Positions 19,958 through 31,782 of a DNA stretch of 64,000 nt are shown here, one piece after another. Within the stretch, counting starts at the first letter, position 1. Each line of letters opens with the position of its first letter. The position numbers and the translations under genes were made by a program. Where the stretch lies: the NCBI GenBank assembly GCA_948474755.1, contig CAOLHI010000412.1, positions 62,001 through 126,000 on the forward strand. Direction: 5' to 3'. Source of the DNA: Ctenosaura bakeri. Lineage: Eukaryota > Chordata > Lepidosauria > Squamata > Iguanidae. Under the pieces are notes generated by a model, which saw only the letters and a program-made list of their open reading frames with translations, had not been told where the DNA came from and did no database searches.

Positions 19958-22424
19958 CTTTATTTATCCCAATTGATCAGAAGAAATTAAAGTATAACTT
20001 AAAACAAAAACAAAAACAGTTCTCACCGACAATGAAAGTTTTCTGCATGCAGATACAAAGTACTCCTCTAGGTGGGGCAAATGTGTTGGGAGATTGCTCT
20101 ATTTGTTGCTGTGATTTTTTTTAATCACATGATATTTCTATCATACTGGACTATTTTATGGCAATTCCTGGCACCAGCTGCAATATTTTATCCCCACCCA
20201 AAGCAATGGGTTTCTTTTTAACTCTGACATATCTAGAAGCGTAGGGACAGGGGGGCTTGGAGGGTGGTTTGTCCTGGGCAGCAATGTATCTGGGGCATCC
20301 CAACCCTTAGCCACACCCACACACACACTGGCCACACCTCCATACACCGTGGCTACACTCCTCATGCTGTAGCCCCGTCTGCCCTCCACCACCCCCTCCA
20401 CACACTCCAAGATTTGCCACTGGACATATCAAAATAAAAAAGTACTCTTCACCTTTTTGTCTTTTCAATTTTTCAGAGAGTTATAGTATGAAAGTGCATC
20501 AGTTCACCCATAAAATGGTAATTTTATACTATAGCACTGTAACTCCAAATGCAAGAGGTGGGGATTAAAAAGTCAAAGGGAGAATATTTGCCCTTCAAAA
20601 TATAAGATTATCTCACGAAATTATGCCCTGTCTTTTCTTTTTCTTTTTTAACCTTTGGAAGAGCCCTGGCACAGACCTAAAAATTCACTACAAACAACCC
20701 TCCAAAAGAAAGGAACAAGTGGGCGAGGAGACAATAATACCCAGCAAAACCCAACAAACCCCAAGGAACTATATTGTGAGACCACACATTTCTTCAGAGC
20801 ATCCTGGAAGAGCACAGGAAATACTATCTTTGAGTAGTTACACCTATGTGTCAGTCTGCAGGAAATGTTTTTCAGAGAAACTTAAAGTACAGAATTTCTA
20901 TACATGCCTGCTGAGAACCAAGTCCTATTGAGTCCAACGAAACTTCATTCCAGGTAAATGTTTATGGGCTTGCAGCCAACAACAACCCTAGCTGGCCCAA
21001 ATGGGAAAGTGTCAGCTGCACTGGTGCTAGACAGTCTGAAGCTATGCTATATCTAAACCCAACTCTGCCTAGCAATGTTAGGAATACCTTCATCCTGATG
21101 TATCTTTCCATTGGCATTGTAGCTCTGCCCCTGGGCTAGAGGAGGTTTGGATAGGGACTAACATCTGTACCTTATATTTTGTACCATACCTCTTCTTTGC
21201 TCCCTTTTGTTGAGCTCTTCTTTCAGCAGATACACTCCGCCCAGGGTTTCCAGGATTTAAGTATTTGTAAAAAATACCCCTCAAGATAGTTCCTGTTACT
21301 AGTGCTTCTTTTTTCCTCAGGATGTTCAATACTGGAAGAATTTGGAATATGGTGAACTATTGGAGGAGAAAGAAGAGAAGATTTTAAAAAATGTTCAGAA
21401 GGGTTCAGTTTACCACAGAGGAGTTCATGACCTATTTTTTTGTACTCTCATTATGCTGAAGGGATAGTGCAGTTGGTGTAATTCAAAGTTATCACCCCAG
21501 AACAGGCAGCCATGCCCTTAATTTGAAATTAAACTGTCTCTCATTAGCCTTGCCATGTTCATGTTTTTCACTCTGAGCTCTCCTTGTGTGTTCTCTTGCA
21601 ATCATTTCCTAATAGTTTCCAGAATCCATTGTACTGGCTGCCAAATTAACAGTGAAACACCTAGTTGCTTCAAGCTGCCCTCTCCTTTTCTATCATAGTT
21701 AGAGCATGCTAGTTAGGAAACACATTTTACTTCAAAGCAGTACTTTCCTATTTTTTTTTTTAAATCTTCTCAAAAGTCCAGTAGAACATTATTTGAGGTC
21801 CAAATTCTTCCACTACTACCTATGTATAAGACCAGTTTTACTTGATATAACATATACTATAGTTCATTAAGAGTGTGTTTTGTATGGGTAATATTATAGA
21901 GGTATTAAAATGGGGTTACCACCTTTTTATGATAGTGTATCTTTGCCTTTAAGAACAAGGCAGTCATCAAATGGAACTTTGCCCAGTACAGAGAAATGTA
22001 TGTTGGGTGTCTACCTGTCATGCAGTTGTTAAAAAATGCAGAGGCCCTGCCAAATGACAACAGTGATAAAAACAGTGGCAGTTCTACCTGACACACTTCC
22101 TTAATTTATTCTACCTTTCTGACAATTGCTTCATTTAGATAATTGAAGGGCTAACCACAGAAACACACACACCTGCAACTTTAGACTTGCTTATGGTGAA
22201 TCAGGGTCCAAGAAATTAGTTTATGCACTGTATTACAATAAAAGACATTTAAAAGTAAGGCCCCAGTCCATCCCTCATGGTACAACTTTGCATGTGGGAT
22301 AAGGCCATTAGAGAGTTCATCGGAGAGCTCTTTTCATCATTCTCCCCTTTTTTCTCCATCAGCCATCAGTTGCAATAAAGTACACATACAACAGATGGTA
22401 TCTATGGGAGGGCTGTGAACTTTT
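19958..22424. other. Long non-coding stretch, no gene seen
   Basis: Only short frames without family features. 20240-20410 is CA- and C-rich. 20905-20978 contains a degraded copy of the short CAATGGGACTTAC-type motif. No LINE, SINE or MITE recognised. Confidence 0.4.
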
Positions 22425-22535
22425 GGTTATCAAAATGTTTGGACTAGAACTCCCACAATCTCTTATCATTGGCTGTCCTTACTAGGACATCAGGAATTGA
22501 ATTCAAAAATATCTGGAGGACCAAAAGTTCTCCAC
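22425..22535. repeat. Foldback repeat, 'ACTAGAACTCCCA' type
   Basis: GAACTTTTGGTTATCAAAAT with GGACTAGAACTCCCACAATC at the left pairs with TGGAGGACCAAAAGTTCTCC and CATCAGGAATTGAATTC at the right, an imperfect inverted repeat. The type (consensus near 'ggactacaactcccat...atgggaattgtagtcc') is frequent in lizard DNA. The transposon class is not certain. Confidence 0.6.
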
Positions 22536-22732
22536 TCTGATCTTCAGTGAGAGCTCTTTTCATTAGTACTTTGAACTCTTTGGCTCCACAGCATGCTGCA
22601 AATTCATTGTCCAAATAATGTGGGGAAGAGGATAGATGAGAAGGCCACAAAAAAGCGGATGGGTGGGGAAGAGTCATGACAATCCACATGCAGAACTATG
22701 TTTATGTTGGGTGGCTAACACAGGTAACATTT

Positions 22733-23218
22733 CAGAATCATAGAATCATAGAGTTGGAAGAGACCCCAGGGGCCATCGAATCCAACCCCCTGCTATGCAG
22801 GAACACCCATCAAAGCATTCCTAACAGATGGCCTTCCAGCCTCTGCTTAAAAATCTCCAAAGAAGGAGACTCAACCACACTCCGGGACAGCATATTCCAC
22901 TGCCGGACAGCTCTGACCATCTGGAAGTTCTTCCTGAGGTTCAAGCAGAAGCTCCTTTCCTGCAGCTTGAATCCATTGCTCCTTGTCCTATTCTTTGGAG
23001 CAGCAAAGAACAAGCCCGCCCCCTCCTCAATATGACATCCCTTCAAATATTTAAACATGGTTATCATATCCCCTCTTAACCTTCTCTTCTGCAGACTAAA
23101 CATATCCAGCTCCCTAAGCCATTTTTCCTAGGGCATGGCTTCCAGAACCTTCACCATTTTGGTTGCCCTCCTCTGGACATGTTCCAGCTTGTCGATATCC
23201 TTCTTGAATTGAAGTGCC
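22733..23218 (-). mobile_element. CR1 LINE 3' end
   Basis: On the minus strand: MFSLQKRRLRGDMITMFKYL, then a variable acidic segment, GNGFKLQE-like SNGFKLQERSF, LNLRKNFQMVRAVRQWNML and VESPSLEIFKQRLEG. This is the C-terminal block of CR1 ORF2 and it stays open for 97 codons. The 3' terminus at 22733-22760 holds two AGAATCAT octamers, the diagnostic CR1 tail. It is well preserved and younger than the copy at 2118. Confidence 0.93.
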
Positions 23219-23994
23219 CAGAAGTTTTGAATTCTTCAATTTTTCCTCTTAATGTAGACTAAGGAATCCATTTTGCACAAGGCAGGCTGAATGGTTCTTC
23301 CAAGACTCCCTTTCTTCTTGTATTCATTATGACATAGTGAAAATGTGAAGACAGATTGCAGTGATTCACCTGGACAACTGGTAATTCTGCTCCATTCCGT
23401 CTTATTGATTTGCTCAGACACTGACAGTTCAATATAGTAGAGGTATTCAGTAAGCATGTCCCGAATTAATGCTGTTCTATGGCACTGACATGTAATTTCC
23501 TTCATATCATCCTCACTCATACACAGATTCCATGTTGCTTATGCAATGTAAAGCTAAAAATAATAACTGCTGCCTCATTTGTTTTCCTGATGGCATTAAT
23601 TACAAAATTAATTTGTTTCTCTTGAAGCCTTTATTTGCATAAGAATTTTTACTGCCTCCATTCTTTAGAAAATTGAAAATCATTCTTAAGAAAATCAAAT
23701 AATAATATCCTATCTAAATCTAATTCACAGTAAAATCAGAGAAAGGTAGGATTAAAATAAAATAAAATAAATTGTTATCACTGTGGTGTTCCTTGTGGAA
23801 CACCAAACAGAGCTACTCAACAGTGTGAATCTATCATGGAGGAAGAGGAATTTTATACCATCCTAAACTGGGACTTCGTTTTCAGAAATACTATTATTAT
23901 CATTCCACTTTTCCCCAGTTATTCCTCCAGCCAAAGTTACATTTAATCGTTTTACTTTCTATTGGCATGTTTTGTGTTTTCTAGCACCCTTTTC
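23219..23994. other. Non-coding stretch, no gene seen
   Basis: No recognised element apart from an (AAAAT)n run at 23753-23771. The short minus-strand frame at 23236-23520 shows no domain I can name. Confidence 0.4.
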
Positions 23995-24404
23995 ACACAG
24001 CATTTCTGATGCGAAAGGGCCCCTTGAGCATTGCGTAAATGTGAGGAGCATTCCACACGATGCACTCACTTTTGTGCAATGCTCAAGGGCCTGACGTGGA
24101 CCGCACACATATTTTTTCATTTTCAGCTTGAAGCTGAAAACGGTGCGTGGTCACGCATCGCTCTGGGGCCCCGCGCACGCTTACCTTGCATGTGGAGTCT
24201 CGGGAGCCTGACCGATTGCGTTTCCTGTCCAGTGCAGCCTGGAAAGGTCCCAGGCTGTATTGAGAAAGGAAGAGGCGGGTCTCTCGCGCGAGCAGGAAGC
24301 TCGTGCAGAGCCGAAGAAGCAGGGAAGCGAGAGCCTTCCTTCGGAGGCTGCTCGCACAAGTCTCACACCCCAGCACCGAAAAAAGGTACGGTGCGAAAAG
24401 GGCC
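23995..24404. mobile_element. MITE family C, 410 bp
   Basis: CACCCTTTTCACACAGC at the left, GGTGCGAAAAGGGCC at the right, flanked by TAG on both sides (23992-23994 and 24405-24407). The interior shares CCCCTTGAGCATTGCGTAAA and CGCACAAG...ACCGAAAAAAGGTAC with the copy at 11585-12013. GC-rich and CpG-bearing. Open frames on both strands are incidental. Confidence 0.85.
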
Positions 24405-25244
24405 TAGGATGTGAATTTATCTCCTGAGGAACTCACAATGAGGCCTGTGATCCATGCATTAATTCTCATTTTCTATAGTGCTTCATAAAATTAATTGGTC
24501 ATCATTACTTATTAGTTTCAGAAGTGACTTACAGCATTGCTGATTACACTGCTCATTCTTTTTTGTTATTAGAAATACCATAGGATTGATAGCAGAATGG
24601 CATGAACAGTTGAAAAATATCTATCAAAATACCTTTCAAATGTAACTCTGAAAAGTAACTAGGAGGTGTTGCTATCACATCAGCAAAATGGCTTTGTCCC
24701 CACTATTGTCCTTTTTAAGCCAATTGCTAATCTTAATTAGAGTACAACAACTGAACCAACTGCTGAAAGTTAAATCAACACTTAAATGCATTCTGTTGGT
24801 TCAATAGGTTTACTCAGGCTGGAACTATTTAGGCCAGTCTATTGCTTTTGAAATGTTACTTTGTGAACTCTTTATAACTTGTTATATCTGAGCTCTCATT
24901 TCTCTGTGTCTCCCTGTGCAATGAAGGCACCTACAAAGGTCAAGCGAGTGCCATCCTGTCTCTTCAGCACACTGCAGTTGGAAGCCAGAAGAAGCTGCCA
25001 TCCTCAGCAGCATTCACTGACCAAAGGAAAACGTCCCATGCCTATTTATTTGCTATACCAGTATCTTGCCTGAACTCAGGAAGCTCACAGTGATGTTTCA
25101 GCCTCACCACTACCTTCTGGGAGAGGCTGAAAGATGACCATTTGTCCAAGGCTGCCAGTTATTATGCATGGACTTATTAAGCATGAAGATGCAAGAGACA
25201 CGAGCTGTCACTCATCAGGATTTGGAGGTTATGCTTGATTAAAA
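24405..25244. other. Non-coding stretch, no gene seen
   Basis: No repeat recognised. Bases 24950-25080 are locally GC-richer but have no supported exon structure. Confidence 0.4.
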
Positions 25245-25670
25245 ATATTTGATTAAAGATATCTGGAAGACTGCCTCCTCCCATATGAGCCTGCCAGAAA
25301 GTTGAGATCTTCAGAGGATAACATGTTGTATGTCCAATGCCTTGTGAAATTAGGTTGGTGGGGGCATGTAACAGGACTTTCTGTGCAGCAGTGCCTCAAC
25401 TGTGGAACTTCCGACTCAAGGAGGTTGGCCTCATCTCTTTTAAGCTTCTGGTGAGCAGCCAAAACAGTGTTGTTCTGGATGGCATTCAGTATTTGAAATT
25501 GCTGTTTCAATTGTTTTTAAAAAATTATTTCAACGTGTTTTAAAATGTTGTTATGCCTATAATGTTTTTATCTCTGTATTATTTTAATTGATTATTCGCT
25601 CATTGTCTTACGATCCTTTGTGGGGTAGTAGGCGATGCAGACATACTTTAAATAAAAAGATTAAAAATAA
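25245..25670 (+). mobile_element. L2 LINE 3' end
   Basis: Decayed reading like YLEDCLLPYEPARKLRSSED (frame broken), then PQLWNFRLKEVGLISFK, corresponding to the L2 'WNSLPE' C-terminus. It is followed by a T-rich 3' UTR and the terminus TTGTGGGGTAGTAGGCGATG...AAATAAAAAGATT. Confidence 0.75.
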
Positions 25671-26877
25671 TATTTATCATTTATCTTAATTATGAGCTTC
25701 TCCAATTGATACTGTCCTTCCCTCTCTCACTTTAATGTAATCCTACTTTTTTTGAGGAGTGCCCTTCCAGTAACTCAAATCAATGAATTTATAACATTCC
25801 CCACTTCCTCCACACACAGAATTGATTCGATATTAAAGACTTTCAAATTAGTATCTTTACAGACAAGACATTTCCCTCTTTCTTAGTACTGGGCAAAAGC
25901 TTTTGCAAGATCCCATCCTCTATGGTTGACTACATAGTTTATGGTCACCATCTATTTCAATGTTATCAGCACAATTATTTCTTTTTACTAGGAAACAAAG
26001 ATCTATAAGTAGAGGAAACTATGGTTGTGATTGTTGCCTAACAGAAAGTGTGTGTAGGGGGGTGGTAGTGTTGACTGTTCTTGTCCAGACAGGAAGTGCC
26101 AGGCAGGGTATAAGGTGGTCCCAAGTCAGACTAGTAAACTTGCAGGGAGTCCTGGAGGAAATAAGAAGTAGCCAAAGATATTATCCAAGAAGCCAAGCCA
26201 AAGTCAAGGGCATGACAAACAAAGCAGATAAGAGGCGGATGAAAGCAGAATCTGGGAAACAGAGTCAGGGTTATTACAGTACAGGTCTTAGCAGGTTGTA
26301 AATCAAATGTGGAGAAGCTAGAGACAGAGTTCATCATCAAACCAAGGTCAAATGCAAGAAGAGGCAAATGTAGCAAGAATTTTGTCGATGCAAGGTGCCA
26401 AGAAAGCTTGTCAACATGCCCTTCTCAGCAGCCTGTGATGCCACATCCAGCATTTCTATATTGGTTCCACACATACCAGAGGTATAGAAGATCAAGTAAG
26501 TGCTACAAGAAGTTGCCAGTACAAGAAACTCTTATTCCAAAAGAGTACTCTGCTTTGATCTTGCAGTTCTTCAGACTAAAAAGACCTAGCTGCTTCTCCC
26601 TGAGATTTGGGAGAAGTTCTTCTGGACTGTGCTGCTGAGTTTCCCTGATGTGGAGGGGCTGGACCCTCAGCCATCCCTCCTGAGAGCCCAGGTTCATCCA
26701 GGAACTCCTTTGACTCCAGAAGGGGCTACTATCTGGGGCTCTGGTTCTTTATTTGATGAAAACTCTTCCAGCTAGTGTGTGACAAAAGCAAACTGATTAC
26801 AGATATACACAGCAGCAGAGAAATTTCTACTCATGAACCTTTCAAAATGGGAGAATAGACATCTGGTAAGAATTTCT
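25671..26877. other. Non-coding stretch, no gene seen
   Basis: Open frames at 25960-26301 and 26309-26638 (113 and 109 codons) show no domain or repeated similarity. No repeat family recognised. Confidence 0.35.
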
Positions 26878-27306
26878 GGCCCTTTCCTCTCAACACACCC
26901 AATCCACCATGGGGATGGGAAAAGGATGGGGCCAGGACAATGCTCATGTATGACATCATCCCGGTCCCATCCTTCTCCTGTCCCCAGGTGTCGCAATCGC
27001 ACCACAAATCATTAACAGGTTTTCCCTATCAATGACCAGCAATTGTGCTGCCCTCCCACCACATGCCCACACTTATCTTGTGTGGAGGAAGCTCTGGAAG
27101 TGCAATGTGTGCACTTCCTGCCCCAGCACAGCCTTGGACAGTACCTGGCTTCGCTGTGGCAGGAAAAGGTGTGGTCATTGTGCTTCCTGGTTCCCAGAGG
27201 CAGCCAGTGCAGAGGGGAGCACTCCATCATGCTCCCCTGCCAGGACAGCCTCTGCCACCATCATCAGCAGACACTGCTGGGACTAAGGTAAGTTGCAGAA
27301 AGGGCC
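26878..27306. mobile_element. MITE family C, 429 bp, perfect 3-bp duplication
   Basis: Termini GGCCCTTTCCTCTC and TTGCAGAAAGGGCC, flanked by TCT at 26875-26877 and 27307-27309. The same element lies inverted at 39540-39965: shared blocks include CTTCCTGCCCCAGCACAGCC, AATCATTAACAGG and CAGCAATTGTGCTGCC. A 162-codon plus-strand frame crosses its right half and continues into flank, so it is not a gene. Confidence 0.9.
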
Positions 27307-27391
27307 TCTGTCAAACTCTTGTCTGCATTTATCTTGAAAATGGTGGCATCAGAAGAACTGGTTGCACTGCATGGGGAGAGGAGAAGAGGAG

Positions 27392-27417
27392 TTTTGTTTT
27401 GTTTTGTTTTGTTTTTT
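27392..27417. repeat. (GTTTT)n microsatellite
   Basis: Five pentanucleotide units. Confidence 0.9.
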
Positions 27418-27724
27418 GCATTTTCCCCATCATCTTGACATGCTGCATAAGAGTGTGCCAAAACCTAAGACCTAGGAACATCTTAAGGCAGTTGTCAAAA
27501 GTGAAAGGAGACATGGGTTGGTGTGTGAGATAGGGAAGGAGGGAGGGGGAGAAGACTAGTGGAGAATGATGGAGAAGGAGTGGTGGGATATTTGTTTCAT
27601 GACTACCTTAGAAAATGAATTATGTCACTTTCCCCAAAGGTCTCATATAGCTTTCCACTTCCTATGAAGCAAAGTTGGCTGAGATAACTCTCTATAATAA
27701 TAATATTGCTAGAAAGTCTTCCAA

Positions 27725-27757
27725 GATTGATTGATTGATTGATTGATCAATTGATTA
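27725..27757. repeat. (GATT)n microsatellite
   Basis: GATTGATTGATTGATTGAT followed by a degraded unit CAATTGATTAG. Confidence 0.9.
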
Positions 27758-27764
27758 GGTGTTT

Positions 27765-28180
27765 ACCTCAGCTGTCTGTGAAAAAACAGGGTACCCAGAA
27801 AGCAACTAGCAACAGTAACATCACAATAAAAAAACAACAACAACCAGATAGTATTTACAACATGAAAACAGGTTAAAATGCAATTAAAACCACAGCAATA
27901 AAAAGAAACTGTGGCCTCTTTCATGCCCCAGTTAATGCACCACTGGTCTATCTGAAGAAAGATGTACTTGGCTGCTGGTAGAAGAACAACATAAAGGGAC
28001 CTCACTTAGCTTCCCACCTGAAGGGACCTCCAGAAAGCCCTCTCATATTTTCCTAGGAAATATGTCTGTGAGGGGGACAGGAGAGTCTTACATAAAGATC
28101 TTAAAGCTCAAGTAGGCTCATTGGGGAGAAGACAGCCTTTCAAACAGCCTGATCCCCAACCATACAGAACTAGGTTTTCT
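27765..28180 (-). mobile_element. L2-like LINE 3' end
   Basis: 3' UTR-like A-rich part, then the C-terminal remnant around CAGAAAGCCCTCTCATATTT, GAGTCTTACATAAAGATCTT, AGCTCAAGTAGGCTCATTGG and CCTTTCAAACAGCCTGATCC. These blocks are collinear with the L2 at 17640-17860. Confidence 0.65.
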
Positions 28181-29867
28181 GCCCATTAGCCTGAAAACAC
28201 AAGCCCCTTTTCATTTCAAAGAAGCAATGTATGCTAACATCTTTTAAGAACAAAAGGGCAAGATGGTTTACAGACAGATTTCTGAACATTTATTTTAATT
28301 GTCCTTTCAAACAAAATTAAGTTCCAAATGCTCTTCAATTACCCACAAATCTCCCATGAATTTCTCAAATGGGTGGCAAAAGGTCAAAAGAGATTAATAA
28401 TGCCACATTCTCTCCTTAAGTATTCCGAGTTCACTCATTATACGGTTTTCTCCTCATGTATTCAATACAGCTTCATCCCCAAGTCTGTCAATGTCAGGTT
28501 CAGCCAATGACTTCTTCCGTGGGTGATGGAAATGATGCTGATCATTAGACAACTGTCAAGATTGGGGGAAAGGATTGCAAGGAAAATTATACCAATCTAG
28601 ACACAATGACACAAGCTTACCCATGTGGCCAAGTAGTTGTTGCCAAACTATAAAAAGGTAAATTCACAACCCAAGGCCACAAAGCATTGAGCATCATTTG
28701 ATATTTAATGATGCTGAGAGTACAATACTAATGATACAGCGAGGGCATGAGTGAAATGAAATAAAATGAAAAGATAGCATTCATGACTAGAGTTAAAGCT
28801 CCCTCTTCTTTCTCACTCCCTTTCCCTCTCATACACAGACCATCTGTTTCTTTTGTCAAGGCACTAATTTTGCGTTCCCCAGTGTAACCCTCTGTCTGTA
28901 CCACTTTTTAAAAACATTTTATTATTTTGCTTTTTACCAGGCAGCTGGGTGTGCTTCCAAGCAAAGCTAAGAAGCAAGCACTTCCAGGTACCTGGATATT
29001 AATCTTCCTCAGAATGCCTCTGGGCCCCTTTGTGGACCCAGAGATGTCTTCAGGAAAAAGAGATGACATGTGGTTAGAGGCTGCTAGTTCACTTTGCCAG
29101 TTGCCCAGAAATCTGTTCAAAGGAGTGGTGGAAGAAGTGGAGAAAAGTGGAGAAACCATGCAGCAAACAGGAGAAAGATGGGAAGAGCAGTGGCATGACT
29201 GAAAGGAGCTGTGGAAGGCAAGATAGACTCACTGGGGAAAGAGAAAACAGGGAGGTGCCAGTGAGGGAAAGGCATGGTTCTTTCTCTCAGAGACAAAAAA
29301 GGTGTTTGAAGTTTGATCCTACGAGAAAGAGAAAATGAGTTCTAGGGTTTGTTTGGGGATTGTATTCATAAGAGAGCACCAGAATCTTACTGGTATCTTA
29401 CATACACAGAAGCCCCACTACAGAAGATCAAATATAGAAGCATTTTTGTCCAATGTGGAATATCCACATTCATTTCCAGGTGCTAGGAACAGACTTGTGC
29501 ATGCTGTGCCATTCTGCATGGATGCACATGCATGTGTGGTTGTGCATTCAGTTGCACATATGGTGTCTTAGGTTCTGTTGCACAATATGCAATACCACTT
29601 AACACAAAGGTCCAGAAAAGCCTTCTTTTTCTGATCTCCCTCATCTCCACTTCTGTTTCTCTGTTGCAACTTCTGCATTGAATTTTAGACTGCAAGCTCC
29701 TTGAAGGGGAAACTGTTCCATAATACTCCATTGAAAGCCACTCATATTGATGGCAGTGTAAAAATACTGTTATCACATTTTCTTTGCACTGTATTTTCTC
29801 TTTGTCATTTGGAAAAATCAGTGCAGAATGAGAACCTATAATCTTTCCCGTTGCTCTTGCCCTACAT
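28181..29867. other. Long non-coding stretch, no gene seen
   Basis: No repeat or domain recognised. Overlapping frames on both strands at 28908-29202 and a 156-codon minus frame at 29483-29953 have no recognisable features. Confidence 0.35.
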
Positions 29868-29952
29868 TTTCCATCAGTCCTAGCCAGCATAATACTGAGA
29901 ACAGATGGGAATTGCAGTCCAGCAGTATCTGGATGGACAAATGTTCCCCACA
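29868..29952. repeat. Foldback repeat arm, 'GGACTGCAATTCCCATC' type
   Basis: On the minus strand: CATTTGTCCATCCAGATACT, GCTGGACTGCAATTCCCATC, then TATGCTGGCTAGGACTGATG. This is one and a half arms of the foldback repeat at 22425-22535. Confidence 0.6.
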
Positions 29953-30184
29953 CTAATATGAAGGAAAATTACGTAGTCCTCTACTCATGTAGGTGTTTGG
30001 GCCCCACCCAGATATAAAAATATGAAAGAACTCTGAAGAGATTGTGCCTTCTAGGATAAATCACAAGCAATGGATGCAATTCTTTGCCATCTTTCTGAAG
30101 GAAGCAATGAGTAATTTTAGCAATTTTTTTCTCACTGTGAGAGTTTTCAAAAATAGTGCAGTTTGAAGACTATTCACAGTTCGT
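29953..30184. other. Spacer, nothing recognised
   Basis: No gene or repeat identified. Confidence 0.4.
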
Positions 30185-30390
30185 GTTTCTATATAGAAAT
30201 ATTATTTTCCACCCAGAACAGGCTGTTTCCTGTGGAGAAAATGGTGTTTTCTGCACAAAAATACTGTAGGGGGGCTAAGTCCTCAATTACATTTTTTTTC
30301 TTTGCAGAAGGCTGTGTTTTCTGCACAGAAAACAATATTTCACTGTTTCTACCAGGAAGTGCTGCTTTCTTTGCAAAGAAACCAGTGCTG
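30185..30390. repeat. Longest dyad block of the 'TTTTCTGCACAGAAAA' type
   Basis: At least six degenerate alternations of TTTTCTGC and GCAGAAAA in about 200 bp, including the near-palindrome TTTTCTGCACAGAAAA at 30317-30332 and TTTCTTTGCAAAGAAA near 30365. Also CAGGCTGTTTCCTGTGGAG. It reads as a decayed array of a short palindromic unit. Confidence 0.65.
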
Positions 30391-30825
30391 AAGAGTAACA
30401 TTTCCTATCAGTCCAGGATTCTTCTCCTCAGTTCCTCAGCACTCAAGAAACATCCTTTTCCAAGCATTTTTAAACATTTTTTTAAAAAATATTTTCCCCA
30501 TTCCTTAACACAAACTAGCTAGAAATACCTCCCTATTCTTCCAAACAGAAGTGATAGGGAGCATAGGCTGAGGAGGGCCTATAAAACACTTTTCTTAAGT
30601 AAAACTTAAAACAGCCTCTAGGTTTGTAAAGTCCATTCCTACAAGTTTGGAAAACCTGGCACCAACTGCTTCTAAATGTCAGCTGCTGCAAACAAAGGCT
30701 ACTCTGTCTCACAATTGTGGTTCTACCCGCTGACAAACCAATGCAAACCATGCATGGAAGACCACCCTCCTATACCTTAAACACCTCCATCTGCCTTGCT
30801 CGGGGGGATTCTTTCAAGGCCCATG
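30391..30825. other. Non-coding stretch, no gene seen
   Basis: Downstream of the minus-strand LTR-like block, where an internal retroelement region would lie if the copy were complete. No gag-like or other retroelement reading was recognised. Confidence 0.4.
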
Positions 30826-31782
30826 TGTTACCCTGATTTCTGGGGGTCCCATGAGGGACATCTAAGTGTGCTCCAAATTACACAAGTTAGGGAAATTAAT
30901 CAAAGAGCACAAGCTAGCACTATGAGAGGCAGGGCAACGGAGCAAGATCTTTTACCCAATGTCTACAGGGTCAAGCCGAGTCAAGGAGCAAATAGGAGTG
31001 AAATAATGTTTACTCCTTATTTTATTAAACTTTACTCCTTGTTTTTATTAAAATACAATCAAACAAGTGTATGCAACACACTCACACAGATAACTAGAGA
31101 AATAAAGGTTGGAGTCGGATAGAGGGATTTTTAGAGGAGATTTTTGGTATGGGTAATACTACATCTGTTCTGAAGCCCGGGTAGTCTGAAGCAGAAGTTC
31201 GTAGAGATGAAGTTTCTCACTATGTAGGACTGAGGGGAAGGTTCACCAAGCAAAGCAGCAGCAAGGCGGGACGGAAGTCGGGAGTGATCCGAGGAAGCTC
31301 TCAAAGTCAAGGGTTTATATAGAAGAAAATGTGGCCGTAGGCTACTCTGTACCTGGGGAAAACAATGAGTTTTGGGCTGAAAGGTCAGAATTTAGCATGA
31401 TTGAGTTAAGGTCGAATTGTCAATAGAGTAGCCAGTATGCAGATGCGTAGTGCTTGACAGATGAGTATTCGGCTTGTCAAGTTGCCTGCTCGGGGCAGGG
31501 AGTTCTTTGTAAGTAGCGTGCATACATAATAGGGTACTTGCCTTGAGGTCTCCTGAAGCAGCGGGACGGCTATTTCTGGCCTGCCTGTATTTGTGTGGAA
31601 TATTACAGCAATTAGCGGTCGTGCCTGTATGCGAGCTTGTCCAGGGGCCTCGCAGCACATGGAGAAGAATAGATAAAGAAGGCCAAATTACTGATATCAA
31701 ATGATATCTAATATCCCTCAAGTCCGGGCTAGAAACTGCAGTAACACATGACTTCACAACATTTACCCTTCTTCCCCCAACA
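30826..31782 (-). mobile_element. LTR-like element, about 957 bp
   Basis: On the minus strand the block starts TGTTGGGGGAAGAAGG and ends CAGGGTAACA (TG...CA). A TATA box TATATAAA lies at plus 31314-31321, and poly(A) signals AATAAA at 31044-31049 and 31021-31026, giving U3, R and U5 in the right order. CpG sites (CGGGACGGAAGTCGGG, GACCGCTAATTGC) are more frequent than in flanking DNA, which suggests a relatively recent insertion. A target duplication is not evident at these ends, so the boundaries are uncertain by some bases. No coding region accompanies it: a solo LTR or a truncated copy. The minus-strand frames of 174 and 84 codons are inside U3 and not genes. Confidence 0.6.

Noticed and set aside
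27045..27533. 162-codon plus-strand open frame
   Set aside because: It starts inside a family C MITE and runs through a (GTTTT)n tract.
29483..29953. 156-codon minus-strand open frame
   Set aside because: It begins in a foldback repeat arm and has no recognisable domain; no splice or promoter support.
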